DNA from: a bacterium UBP8_UBA817
GTDB lineage: Bacteria; Margulisbacteria; Marinamargulisbacteria; CAMDBA01
Assembly (NCBI GenBank): GCA_945888995.1
Contig: CAMDBA010000006.1
Location: forward strand, 1-64,000
Direction of reading: 5' to 3'
Length of the DNA: 64,000 nucleotides
The notes under the pieces were generated by a model that ran no database searches, was not told the DNA's origin, and saw only the letters and a program-made list of their open reading frames with translations. Both the position numbers and the translations under genes were made by a program. Shown here in pieces: positions 9,223-16,863 of the stretch (the first letter of the stretch is position 1; the number at the start of each line of letters is the position of its first letter).

Positions 9223-10520
9223 TTGAACATCCTGACCAATTGATTCACCGATTCCTGAAAAGGAATGTTTTCACTCGTGGATTGCTTTAGAAAGGCCATA
9301 ACCGCATCAATTTTTTCAACCGCATAATCAATTTTAGGGTTACTGCCTTTGACATATGCGCCGATATTGATCAAATCTTCGGCTTCCGCATATTTGGCCA
9401 AGACTTCGCGGAGCTTACCCGCGGCCTTTTTATGCTCATCCGCACAAATGCCGGAAAAAAGACGGCTGACACTGTAGCTGACGTCAATACAAGGGTAGTG
9501 ATTCTTGGCCGCCAGATCACGAGATAAGATCATATGGCCGTCCAAAATACCCCGCGCCGCGTCAGCAATCGGCTCATCCATATCGCCCCCGTCCACAAGA
9601 ACGGTATAAATCGCGGTAATAGAGCCTTTTTCAGAGGTCCCGGCACGTTCCATCAATCGCGGCAGCATGGCAAACACAGATGGCGTATAGCCCTTAGTAG
9701 TCGGCGGCTCACCGGTCGCAAGGCCGATTTCCCGTTGCGCCATAGCAAAACGGGTAACGGAATCCATCATAAATAAAACATTTTTTCCCTGATCCCGGAA
9801 ATACTCCGCGACCGCAGTTCCTACCATCGCGGACTTCAGACGGACCAACGGCGGAACATCCGAGGTCGCACAAATGACAACGGAACGCTTCAAGCCTTCT
9901 TCGCCCAATGATTCTTCAATAAAGTCTTTAACCTCACGGCCACGTTCCCCGACCAGCGTAATCACGTTAACGTCGGCTTCGCAGTTACGCGCGACCATGC
10001 CCATCAACGTACTTTTCCCTACCCCTGATCCGGCAAAAATTCCGACACGTTGGCCTTTCCCAATCGTTAAGAGGCCATCTATAGCCTTTACGCCTAATTG
10101 CAGTACATGCTCGATTCTGGGGCGCATAATAGGATCAGGCGGATCACGATCTACGGCAAATAATTCGTCGAACTCCAGCTCGCCTTTTTTATCAATCGGA
10201 TTGCCAAGGCCATCTAACACACGGCCTAAAAGCCCCCATCCCACTTTTACCTGAATCGGGTACCCGGAGGCATAAATCTTACTGCCCGGCCGAATTCCCG
10301 TGGTGGTGCTGAGCGGCATCAGAAGAACCTTGCTCTCTTTAAAGCCGACCACTTCGGCGTTAATGGTTTTAGTTTCGTCCAACTCGATCGTACATAGCTC
10401 ACCGATCGAGACGCCCTGAACCTGAGCTTCAACAACGAGGCCGACGACCTGAACGACTTTACCGACGACTCTTACAAGTTCGGCGGCTTCAATGGCTTTA
10501 AAATAACGTGCGAGATTCAT
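9219..10520 (-). CDS. fliI: Flagellum-specific ATPase FliI
   Basis: Export ATPase of the flagellar type III secretion apparatus, an F1-beta-like hexamer. The P-loop is GSGVGKST (164-171), with VGERGREVKDFIEE and the C-terminal arginine-bearing region intact. At 433 residues it is of usual length. It overlaps fliH upstream and fliJ downstream by four bases each, so the three proteins of the ATPase complex are translationally coupled. Basal-body genes such as fliF and fliG are not in the window. Confidence 0.97.
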   Translation of the reverse strand: MNLARYFKAIEAAELVRVVGKVVQVVGLVVEAQVQGVSIGELCTIELDETKTINAEVVGFKESKVLLMPLSTTTGIRPGSKIYASGYPIQVKVGWGLLGRVLDGLGNPIDKKGELEFDELFAVDRDPPDPIMRPRIEHVLQLGVKAIDGLLTIGKGQRVGIFAGSGVGKSTLMGMVARNCEADVNVITLVGERGREVKDFIEESLGEEGLKRSVVICATSDVPPLVRLKSAMVGTAVAEYFRDQGKNVLFMMDSVTRFAMAQREIGLATGEPPTTKGYTPSVFAMLPRLMERAGTSEKGSITAIYTVLVDGGDMDEPIADAARGILDGHMILSRDLAAKNHYPCIDVSYSVSRLFSGICADEHKKAAGKLREVLAKYAEAEDLINIGAYVKGSNPKIDYAVEKIDAVMAFLKQSTSENIPFQESVNQLVRMFK

Positions 10521-11476
10521 AAATCCTCGCTATCTTCACTTTCGCGCTCTTCTTCTTCATACACGCGGAATAACGCCTTTTCGATGCTTTCCAACTTCGT
10601 TGAGATCGTGGAATCGATATATCCAAGTTCTGTTTCAATAATACAGCCGCCCGGCTCTACCCTGGAATCTTCCTGGATAATCAGGTTTTTAATATCTTCC
10701 ATTTGTTTTAAGAAGCGGTCTTTATTCAGCTTCACAAAATCAGCGTCCGAGCGATTGACCCGCACGATGACTTTGTCTTTATCCGTAATTTTACCAATGG
10801 CTTCCGCCACGATATTGACGCAAACAGCCTGGTTAAGCGAAATCTCGCTTTTCAAAATCTGTTCGGCGACCTTCATTGCCAGCCGGAGAACTTCACCTCG
10901 CGCTTTTTTGAGGATTTTATTTTTTTCTTTAATCGCATCATTAACCGTCTGCAAAATCTCAGCGGATTTTTCAGCTAATGTCGCATCAAGGTTTTTCAGG
11001 CCTTTGTTATAGCCTTCGTCGTAGGCTTTTTTGGTGATGGCTTCTTTTTCTTCATCGATGCCGGTAAACATTAGTTCGCGGTATTCTTTTACTTCTTTAT
11101 CAATTGCGGCGCGGCGGGCGTTAAGTTCCGTTTCCAATTCTTTTCTTGCCGCATTAAGATCAGCCGCAGGTGCTGTAGGTGCATGAGAAACGGGCGCTGC
11201 AGCAAAGGCGGACGGCCTTCCCATAGACGTCGATGGGGGAGCATTCCGGCTAAACGATCGGGAATCAGGCGTAGGCGTCGGAGCCGGTTTGGCCTGTTCG
11301 ACCGGTGCTTCACGGACGGTTTTCAGCACATCGATCACGACCTTACGCTCACCTGAGGAATAGTTTCCTTTTAGGACGTTTGCATCACGCGCTTCCGTAC
11401 CTGAACCGGAAATGGTAGGTGAAGGAAGAATGATAGAAGAGTCGTCTTTAAGTTTATAATTTTTTAATATTGCCAT
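10517..11476 (-). CDS. fliH: Flagellar assembly protein FliH
   Basis: Peripheral stator and regulator of FliI. The first ~110 residues are low-complexity and Pro/Ala-rich (PAPTPTPDS, ASPVSHAP-like). A long helix follows (about 110-200, RKELETELNARRAAIDKEVKEY), then the conserved C-terminal domain with VEPGGCIIETELGYIDSTI, the signature shared with V-ATPase subunit E. At 319 residues it is longer than E. coli FliH (235) because of the linker. First gene of the fliHIJ block. Confidence 0.92.
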   Translation of the reverse strand: MAILKNYKLKDDSSIILPSPTISGSGTEARDANVLKGNYSSGERKVVIDVLKTVREAPVEQAKPAPTPTPDSRSFSRNAPPSTSMGRPSAFAAAPVSHAPTAPAADLNAARKELETELNARRAAIDKEVKEYRELMFTGIDEEKEAITKKAYDEGYNKGLKNLDATLAEKSAEILQTVNDAIKEKNKILKKARGEVLRLAMKVAEQILKSEISLNQAVCVNIVAEAIGKITDKDKVIVRVNRSDADFVKLNKDRFLKQMEDIKNLIIQEDSRVEPGGCIIETELGYIDSTISTKLESIEKALFRVYEEEERESEDSEDL

Positions 11477-11521
11477 GTCTATTAATGCTTATTATAAAGG
11501 GAATTTCTTAAAAAAGAAAAC

Positions 11522-11550
11522 AAAAAGGGGCTTTTGAAAAAGCCCCTTTC
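11522..11550 (-). terminator. Rho-independent terminator
   Basis: A near-perfect hairpin (AAAGGGGCTTTT/AAAGCCCCTTT around a short loop) is followed on the minus strand by T-rich sequence. It lies just downstream of the unknown gene at 11578-12018 and just upstream of fliH, separating the two transcription units. Confidence 0.75.
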
Positions 11551-11577
11551 ACTCTAAAGCAAAAAGGTGCCCCAAAA

Positions 11578-12018
11578 TTACGCAACATGAAAGGACGTTT
11601 CGACGATCTCTTCCTCTTCATCCAGGCGTTGTGCGAGGAGGGTTTGGCGCTGATCGGTGTAATCGGGAAACACTTTTGAAAATGTTTTGAAATCCAAAAA
11701 TGTCTCTCCTAAATTACTCAAATGTGAGTAACGGCGCCAGATGCGATCAAAAAACTTTGTCAAAACGACGTTATCAAAATTGGTGATCAGATCCATCATC
11801 TTGCCGATTTTGGATAATCGATTTTGAATAATGAGGTCTTGCAGAGAATCTCCGCTTGAAAGCCGATACATGACATCATCAAAAAGCTCTTTTACTTTAG
11901 GTCCGCGCGCTAAAATGTCCATATCATGAACACGAGCCGAGGCCGGCTCAAAAATCAGAAAACTCTGAAATCGCACGTCATTTTCGATCCGAATTCCTTT
12001 GGATCCTTCACTTGCCAT
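11578..12018 (-). CDS. Hypothetical protein, 146 residues
   Basis: I do not recognise this protein. The start is set at the internal ATG (MASEGSKG) because GGAGG lies eight bases upstream; an upstream in-frame ATG at 12081 has no such site. The protein is soluble, mostly helical by appearance (SLQDLIIQNRLSKIGKMMDL), with an acidic C-terminus (DEEEEIVE), no signal peptide and no cysteine pairs. It precedes the fliHIJ block on the same strand but is cut off from it by a terminator, so a flagellar role is only a possibility. Confidence 0.7.
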   Translation of the reverse strand: MASEGSKGIRIENDVRFQSFLIFEPASARVHDMDILARGPKVKELFDDVMYRLSSGDSLQDLIIQNRLSKIGKMMDLITNFDNVVLTKFFDRIWRRYSHLSNLGETFLDFKTFSKVFPDYTDQRQTLLAQRLDEEEEIVETSFHVA

Positions 12019-12134
12019 TTTTTTTCCTCCAAATTGGTTCTTCAATGCTTTATTATCGTATTTCGGCGACAGTAATTGCAAGCAATATCAGCGTGGCGAG
12101 AACAAATTTAGGGATATTGTGGGTATATGCACCT

Positions 12135-12291
12135 TGTCTTTTACCCACAAAGGAATGCTCAAAGGGTAAAGTTGCGTGAGCACCTCACCCGGCCTTGTAG
12201 AAACGCAACCTTTAGTTGCCTTTCTCCTTCGGTTCCGTCGCCGTTGGCCCCTCCCTCTCCATCGTCAAGCGACAGAGAGGGTAAAATACGA
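12135..12291. repeat. REP-like spacer with perfect 7-bp hairpin
   Basis: This spacer between the unknown gene and ahcY is C/T-rich and contains CCCTCTC (12253-12259) and GAGAGGG (12275-12281) as a perfect stem. It is preceded by short clustered pieces such as CACCTCACCCGGCCT. The style is that of dispersed short palindromic repeats. There is no T-run, so it is not a convincing terminator for ahcY. Copies elsewhere in the genome cannot be judged from this window. Confidence 0.4.
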
Positions 12292-13704
12292 TTAATACCG
12301 ATAATGTTCAGGCTTATACGGGCCTTCTGCGGGAACGCCGATGTAGTCGGCTTGGTCGGGGGTTAATTTGGTTAATTTTACGCCGAGTTTGGCCAGGTGG
12401 AGACGGGCGACTTCTTCGTCTAAGCGCTTGGAAAGACGGTAGACGCCGAGTTCCATCGGATTTTTCCAGAGTTCGAGCTGGGCTAAAACCTGGTTGGTGA
12501 ATGACGTGCTCATGACAAAGGACGGGTGACCGGTGGCGCATCCGAGGTTAACCAGACGTCCTTCGGCGAGAATGAAGATGGCGCGTCCGTCAGGTAGGGT
12601 GAATTGATCGACCTGAGGCTTGATTTCCAAATGCTTTACACCTGGATAAGACTGCAGGCGTCCTACCTGGATCTCATTATCGAAATGGCCGATGTTACAT
12701 ACAATCGTATGGTCTTTCATTGCCAGCAAGTGATCGAGCGTGATGATATCGCAGTTTCCAGTGGTAGTAACATAAATATCGCCGACAGCGAGGGTATCTT
12801 CGATCGTGGTGACTTCAAAGCCCTCCATCGCGGCCTGTAACGCACAAATCGGATCGATTTCGGTAATGATCACGCGAGCGCCGAAGCCTCTCATCGATTG
12901 TGCGCAGCCTTTTCCCACGTCTCCGTATCCGCAAATAACAGCGACTTTCCCGGCAACCATGACGTCAGTCGCACGTTTGATACCGTCGGCCAGGGATTCG
13001 CGGCATCCGTACAGATTGTCGAACTTTGATTTGGTCACGGAGTCATTGACGTTAATAGCGGGGAACAATAATTCGCCTTTTTCTAACATTTGGCAGAGGC
13101 GGTGAACACCGGTTGTGGTTTCTTCGGAAACGCCTTTGATCTCAGCTGCGATTATGTGCCATTTTTTCCCGTCTTTTGCGAGTTCGTCTTTTAGTAATTG
13201 GTTAATAATGATTAATTCCGCGTTATCAGTCGGAATATTCAGAATCGACGCGTCTTTTTCTGCGGCAACGCCACGGTGAATTAATAATGTCGCGTCTCCG
13301 CCGTCATCGACGATCAGATTCGGGCCACTTCCGTCAGGGAAAATTAACGCTTGGAGGGTGCACCACCAATATTCTTCCAAGGACTCGCCTTTCCAGGCAA
13401 AAACCGGAATGCCGGATTCTGCGATGGCAGCCGCAGCATGATCCTGTGTGGAGAAAATGTTACAAGACGCCCAACGAACATCTGCGCCTAAATCTACCAA
13501 TGTCTCAATTAAGACGGCCGTTTGGATCGTCATATGGAGTGATCCCATAATTTTGGCGCCTTTTAATGGAAACTGGCCTGCGTATTTTTCTCTTAATGCC
13601 ATTAATCCCGGCATTTCTTTTTCGGCAACAGCGATTTCATTTCGGCCGAAAGCAGCTAAACTCATGTCTCTTACTCTAAAATCTTGTGTGGTGGTCATAT
13701 GCAA
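12292..13704 (-). CDS. ahcY: Adenosylhomocysteinase
   Basis: Hydrolyses S-adenosylhomocysteine to adenosine and homocysteine, removing the product inhibitor of methyltransferases. 470 residues, with the NAD-binding GYGDVGKG motif, [14 protein letters not shown] in the substrate domain and the conserved C-terminal KPEHYRY. A TTG start at 13704 lies seven bases after AAGGAG; an ATG two codons later is the alternative. I saw no S-adenosylhomocysteine riboswitch in the leader. Several methyltransferases are encoded in the window. Confidence 0.97.
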   Translation of the reverse strand: MHMTTTQDFRVRDMSLAAFGRNEIAVAEKEMPGLMALREKYAGQFPLKGAKIMGSLHMTIQTAVLIETLVDLGADVRWASCNIFSTQDHAAAAIAESGIPVFAWKGESLEEYWWCTLQALIFPDGSGPNLIVDDGGDATLLIHRGVAAEKDASILNIPTDNAELIIINQLLKDELAKDGKKWHIIAAEIKGVSEETTTGVHRLCQMLEKGELLFPAINVNDSVTKSKFDNLYGCRESLADGIKRATDVMVAGKVAVICGYGDVGKGCAQSMRGFGARVIITEIDPICALQAAMEGFEVTTIEDTLAVGDIYVTTTGNCDIITLDHLLAMKDHTIVCNIGHFDNEIQVGRLQSYPGVKHLEIKPQVDQFTLPDGRAIFILAEGRLVNLGCATGHPSFVMSTSFTNQVLAQLELWKNPMELGVYRLSKRLDEEVARLHLAKLGVKLTKLTPDQADYIGVPAEGPYKPEHYRY

Positions 13705-13761
13705 TGACGTACTCCTTAAATAATCAAAATTCTGAACCGTTAATAGTATATAACAAAAAAA

Positions 13762-13800
13762 AAATTGCTATAAGCTACTAAAATCCGGATATTGCGTGAT
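13762..13800. repeat. Degenerate copy of the acyP 3' end
   Basis: About 38 bp aligns with 15090-15127: the first 15 bases (AAAAATTGCTATAAG) are identical and most of the next 22 match. The right copy is the end of the acyP coding region; this left copy is non-coding. Together they bracket the ATPase pseudogene as a direct repeat. Confidence 0.65.
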
Positions 13801-15030
13801 TTATAAGTACGATGCAGGAATCTGAATAAGACGAGCAGAGAGCATGGAAACCTCCCCTGACTGATTAATCACAATTCCGATTGGGCAAGAATGGGTCTCT
13901 ATAAATGCTTTTATGGCATAAAGAGAGGAAGACCGAACTGTTGATCCAGCTTTGATTTCTATCGGAATTATGCCAAAAGGCCCCTCCAAAATCAGATCAA
14001 TTTCACGGCCATCATGCGTTCGGTAATAGGAGGTATTAATCGGAATCAGGTCTTTTTTAAACCCTTGAATTAATTGTTCGATTATAAAGCTCTCCCAGAT
14101 TCGTCCAAAATCAGGATGTGAGACTAGTGCATCTATAGAATGAATATTGAGCAGAGATGTGATCAGGCCCGTATCTCTAATGTGCCCACGCGGCATCTTC
14201 ACGATTCGTTTTACATAATTAATATTAAAGCTGGGAAGCATTCGCCATAAAAATGTACCTTCGGCGATCGAAAAATATGACTTAACAGTCGGCTGAGAAA
14301 CGTCTAAAGATCTAGCGAAATTGGAAAAATTAATAATTTGTCCGGATGCAAAGGCCATCATTTTCACAAAGCGTCGAAAAGTTTGAGATGCAATACCTGG
14401 AAATAGTCGTCTAATATCTCTTGCAATATAAGTTTGGAAATAATTTTCCATCCACTGTCCTGTAAATAATTGATTCTCCCGATTCAAAAAGTGGTCGGGA
14501 TATCCGCCATAAAGACATGATGTATACAATTGGGTTTTCGTATATCGAGTTTCAAGGATATCTAGCGAGCTGAATTGTTGAGTGGAAATAAGTTGATAAA
14601 AATCTGAAGGTTTCTTTTTCCAAGACTCCTCCAATAAAAATGGACTTAACTCCATTATTGCCACTCTTCCGGCTAATGATTCGCTAACATTTTTTAATAA
14701 CTCCGGAGAACTGGATCAGCTGATTAAGTATCGCCCATTTTGTTGGCGGGCTTGATCAACCTTTACACGCAAAGCTTGAAATAGGCCAGGACATAGCTGG
14801 GCTGCGTCAATCACTATTGGGGTCGGCTGGCTGTCCAGAAAAAAATCAGGGTCAGAAGATATCCTCTCGAAATCGGCATGACGCTCCAGATCAAAATAAG
14901 GTGAACCCGGAAGCAATTGATGCAATAAGGTAGACTTTCCGACTTGCCTTGCGCCTAAAACAGATACAACCGGAAACATGGTCATTAATTTTTCAACACC
15001 GATCAGGTAGCTACGGTCAAAATGGCTCAT
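13801..15030 (-). pseudogene. AAA ATPase with DUF4143, broken by in-frame TGA
   Basis: The frame runs through 409 codons with one internal TGA (14716-14718), giving ORFs 14716-15030 and 13801-14664. The N-part has a P-loop (GARQVGKST) and the C-part the DUF4143 domain ending in an EIKAG-type nuclease-like motif (IPIEIKAGSTV). The stop replaces a glycine codon, GGA to TGA, in the context LISGSSSP. The Walker B motif reads IDAAQ where the family has IDEAQ, so the catalytic glutamate is also lost. TGA is a real stop elsewhere in this window. These archaeal-type ATPases are often mobile and of unknown function. Confidence 0.85.
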
Positions 15031-15085
15031 ATTTAAAAGTTACACTTTAAAATATACGCCTAATCAAGGGATTTATACTTATTAA

Positions 15086-15127
15086 TCCATCAAAAATTGC
15101 TATAAGATCCGAAAATCAGGATACTCG
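15086..15127. repeat. Direct-repeat partner of 13762-13800
   Basis: This stretch contains the 3' end of acyP and its stop codon on the minus strand. It matches the degenerate copy on the other side of the ATPase pseudogene, with an identical 15-base core. Confidence 0.65.
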
Positions 15128-15378
15128 GCACTGCCTGTTAAAGCCTGAACGCCGACGCTACTGACCTGGGCATCTTCAGGGCCCCGATGTGCCCAGGAAA
15201 TAAGCGTCTCGACCGCTCGTGAGGGGCCTTCAATAATGGCTTCGACCGTGCCGTCGGGTTGATTGCTTATCCAACCGGTCAAACCGAGTTTTTGAGCTTG
15301 CTTACGGGTACTTTGCCTAAAATAGACGCCTTGGACAATGCCGTGAATTTTGAGATGGCGGCGTATGATGTCGGTCAT
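15100..15378 (-). CDS. acyP: Acylphosphatase
   Basis: Small enzyme hydrolysing carboxyl-phosphate bonds such as acetyl or carbamoyl phosphate. The 92 residues have both signatures: IVQGVYFRQSTRKQA, with the catalytic arginine, and GWISNQPDGTVEAIIEG, with the catalytic asparagine. The start is the ATG of MTDIIRRH, with GGGGGT five bases upstream; a TTG two codons earlier is possible. It lies 24 bp after the flavoprotein gene on the same strand and is probably co-transcribed with it. Confidence 0.94.
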   Translation of the reverse strand: MTDIIRRHLKIHGIVQGVYFRQSTRKQAQKLGLTGWISNQPDGTVEAIIEGPSRAVETLISWAHRGPEDAQVSSVGVQALTGSAEYPDFRIL

Positions 15379-15402
15379 GATCAACCCCCGAAAACTTGTC
15401 GA

Positions 15403-16623
15403 CTATCCCCCAACAGACGACCCCGCAATCCACCCGGTGGCCCATGCATTCTGGAAATTAAATCCGCCGGTTACGCCATCCACATCCAAGACTTCACCGG
15501 CAAAATAGAGGCCTGGGCAACGCGTGCTTTCCATGGTCTTGAAATTCACTTCTTTGAGGGAGACGCCGCCGCATGTGACAAATTCTTCTTTGAATGGGCC
15601 TTTTGCGGTCACGATCATGGTGCTTTGGTTTAATAATCGGGCCAATGTCCCTACAATTTTAACCGGGATCTCTTTCCAGGTTTGAGCATCGGCAATGCAG
15701 GCTTTCGCGACTAAATAACGCCACAATCGCACAGGGATTTCCGGAAAAGGGGACTTTGTGAACACGGCTTTTTTCATGTGGGCGGTTTGATAGGCTTTTA
15801 AGTCGTCGATCAGGTCTTCTTCGGTCAATTCCGGCAGCCAATTTACTAATAATGTGGCTTTATACGACGTGTCATACAGATGCCGGGCTCCCCAGGCGGA
15901 GAGCTTGAGAACCGCAGGGCCGCTAAGCCCCCAGTGGGTAATCAAAAGTGGGCCTTTTTGAGAAAGCGATTTTACCCCGGCAATTCGTAAGTGCGCGTTT
16001 TGGACGGAAAGACCCGAGAGCGCGGTTAAGACAGGGTCCGGAATCGTAAATGTAAATAATGACGGGACAGGAGGCTCGATCCGGTGTCCCAAAGCCTCTG
16101 CAAAGGCATATCCCTGACGGCTGCTGCCGCTGGCTAAAATGAAGCGATCGCAGGAATGTTCGACACCGCTTTTTAATTGAATCATAAATTGGCCGGAAGT
16201 ATCGTCTTTTCGGACTGACTCGACAGGGCATTCGGTCCATACGCGAACCCCTAACGACTCGGCTTCCCCAAAGAGACAATCGATAATGGTCTGAGAGGAA
16301 TCTGAGACGGGAAAAACGCGGTTGTCGGATTCGATTTTGAGCGGGACACCCCGGGAAGAAAACCAGTCCATCGTGTCCTGCGGGCCAAAACGGGTGAGGG
16401 GGCCCAAAAGCGCCTTGCTGCCGCGTGGATAATTTTCTGATAGGAGGCGTGGGTCAAAGCAGGCATGCGTCACATTACAGCGTCCGCCGCCGGAGACTTT
16501 GACTTTGGCCAGGACCGTCGGGCTTTTTTCCAGGATGGTGACCGTAGATTTCGGAAAGGTTCGTTTAGATTGTATAGCGGCGAAAAAGCCTGCGGCGCCA
16601 CCGCCTAGGATGAGGATGTTCAT
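15403..16623 (-). CDS. BaiN/HI0933-family FAD-dependent oxidoreductase
   Basis: Cytoplasmic flavoprotein of 406 residues. The N-terminal Rossmann motif is GGGAAGFFAA, followed by KVKVSGGGRCNVTHA, which is diagnostic for the HI0933/YhiN/BaiN family. The C-terminal FAD signature is GLYFAGEVLDVDGVTGGFNFQNAWATG. The family includes BaiN of bile-acid dehydroxylation, but for most members, including this one, the substrate is unknown. It is upstream of acyP on the same strand. Confidence 0.9.
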   Translation of the reverse strand: MNILILGGGAAGFFAAIQSKRTFPKSTVTILEKSPTVLAKVKVSGGGRCNVTHACFDPRLLSENYPRGSKALLGPLTRFGPQDTMDWFSSRGVPLKIESDNRVFPVSDSSQTIIDCLFGEAESLGVRVWTECPVESVRKDDTSGQFMIQLKSGVEHSCDRFILASGSSRQGYAFAEALGHRIEPPVPSLFTFTIPDPVLTALSGLSVQNAHLRIAGVKSLSQKGPLLITHWGLSGPAVLKLSAWGARHLYDTSYKATLLVNWLPELTEEDLIDDLKAYQTAHMKKAVFTKSPFPEIPVRLWRYLVAKACIADAQTWKEIPVKIVGTLARLLNQSTMIVTAKGPFKEEFVTCGGVSLKEVNFKTMESTRCPGLYFAGEVLDVDGVTGGFNFQNAWATGWIAGSSVGG

Positions 16624-16792
16624 GGGGAGAAGTATAACGGACGGCGGATGATCCTTCTATCTTTAAAAAGTGGGCGAGAAACATCCTTAGCTAGCGAGTT
16701 TTTCGGGTTGAGCTCTATTTTATTTCGATGTAGTCAGCTATCTGTTTGCTCCCGACTTCCCTTGACTCGGTGAACGGGGCATCCGATTGTTA

Positions 16793-16827
16793 ACAGAGGC
16801 CGAATTGATCCGTCATTCGGCCGTCTG
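16793..16827. terminator. Hairpin downstream of the GH94 gene
   Basis: GGCCGAAT (16798-16805) and ATTCGGCC (16815-16822) pair perfectly, extended by ACAGA/TCTGT with one bulged base. It lies some 40 bp after the stop of the minus-strand phosphorylase gene. No clear T-run follows, so termination is likely but not certain. The rest of 16624-16863 shows nothing I can name. Confidence 0.5.
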
Positions 16828-16863
16828 TAATACTGTTTTAACCTAATCTAGAACGCTAGTCGA

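Noticed and set aside
12127-12366. Plus-strand ORF of 79 codons upstream of ahcY's end
   Set aside because: Proline/serine-rich translation of the C/T-rich repeat, overlapping the ahcY 3' end; no ribosome-binding site.
13705-13761. S-adenosylhomocysteine riboswitch in front of ahcY
   Set aside because: The leader is too short and AT-rich, without the paired elements of the known SAH riboswitch; only a possible TATACT -10 box can be seen.
14716-14718. TGA in the ATPase gene replacing glycine could mean UGA=Gly recoding, as in Gracilibacteria/SR1
   Set aside because: Other genes use TGA as a true stop, for example the ATGA overlaps fliI/fliJ and COG2907/DUF1365-Cfa, and the hybrid kinase end at 5816. 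A single nonsense mutation is simpler.
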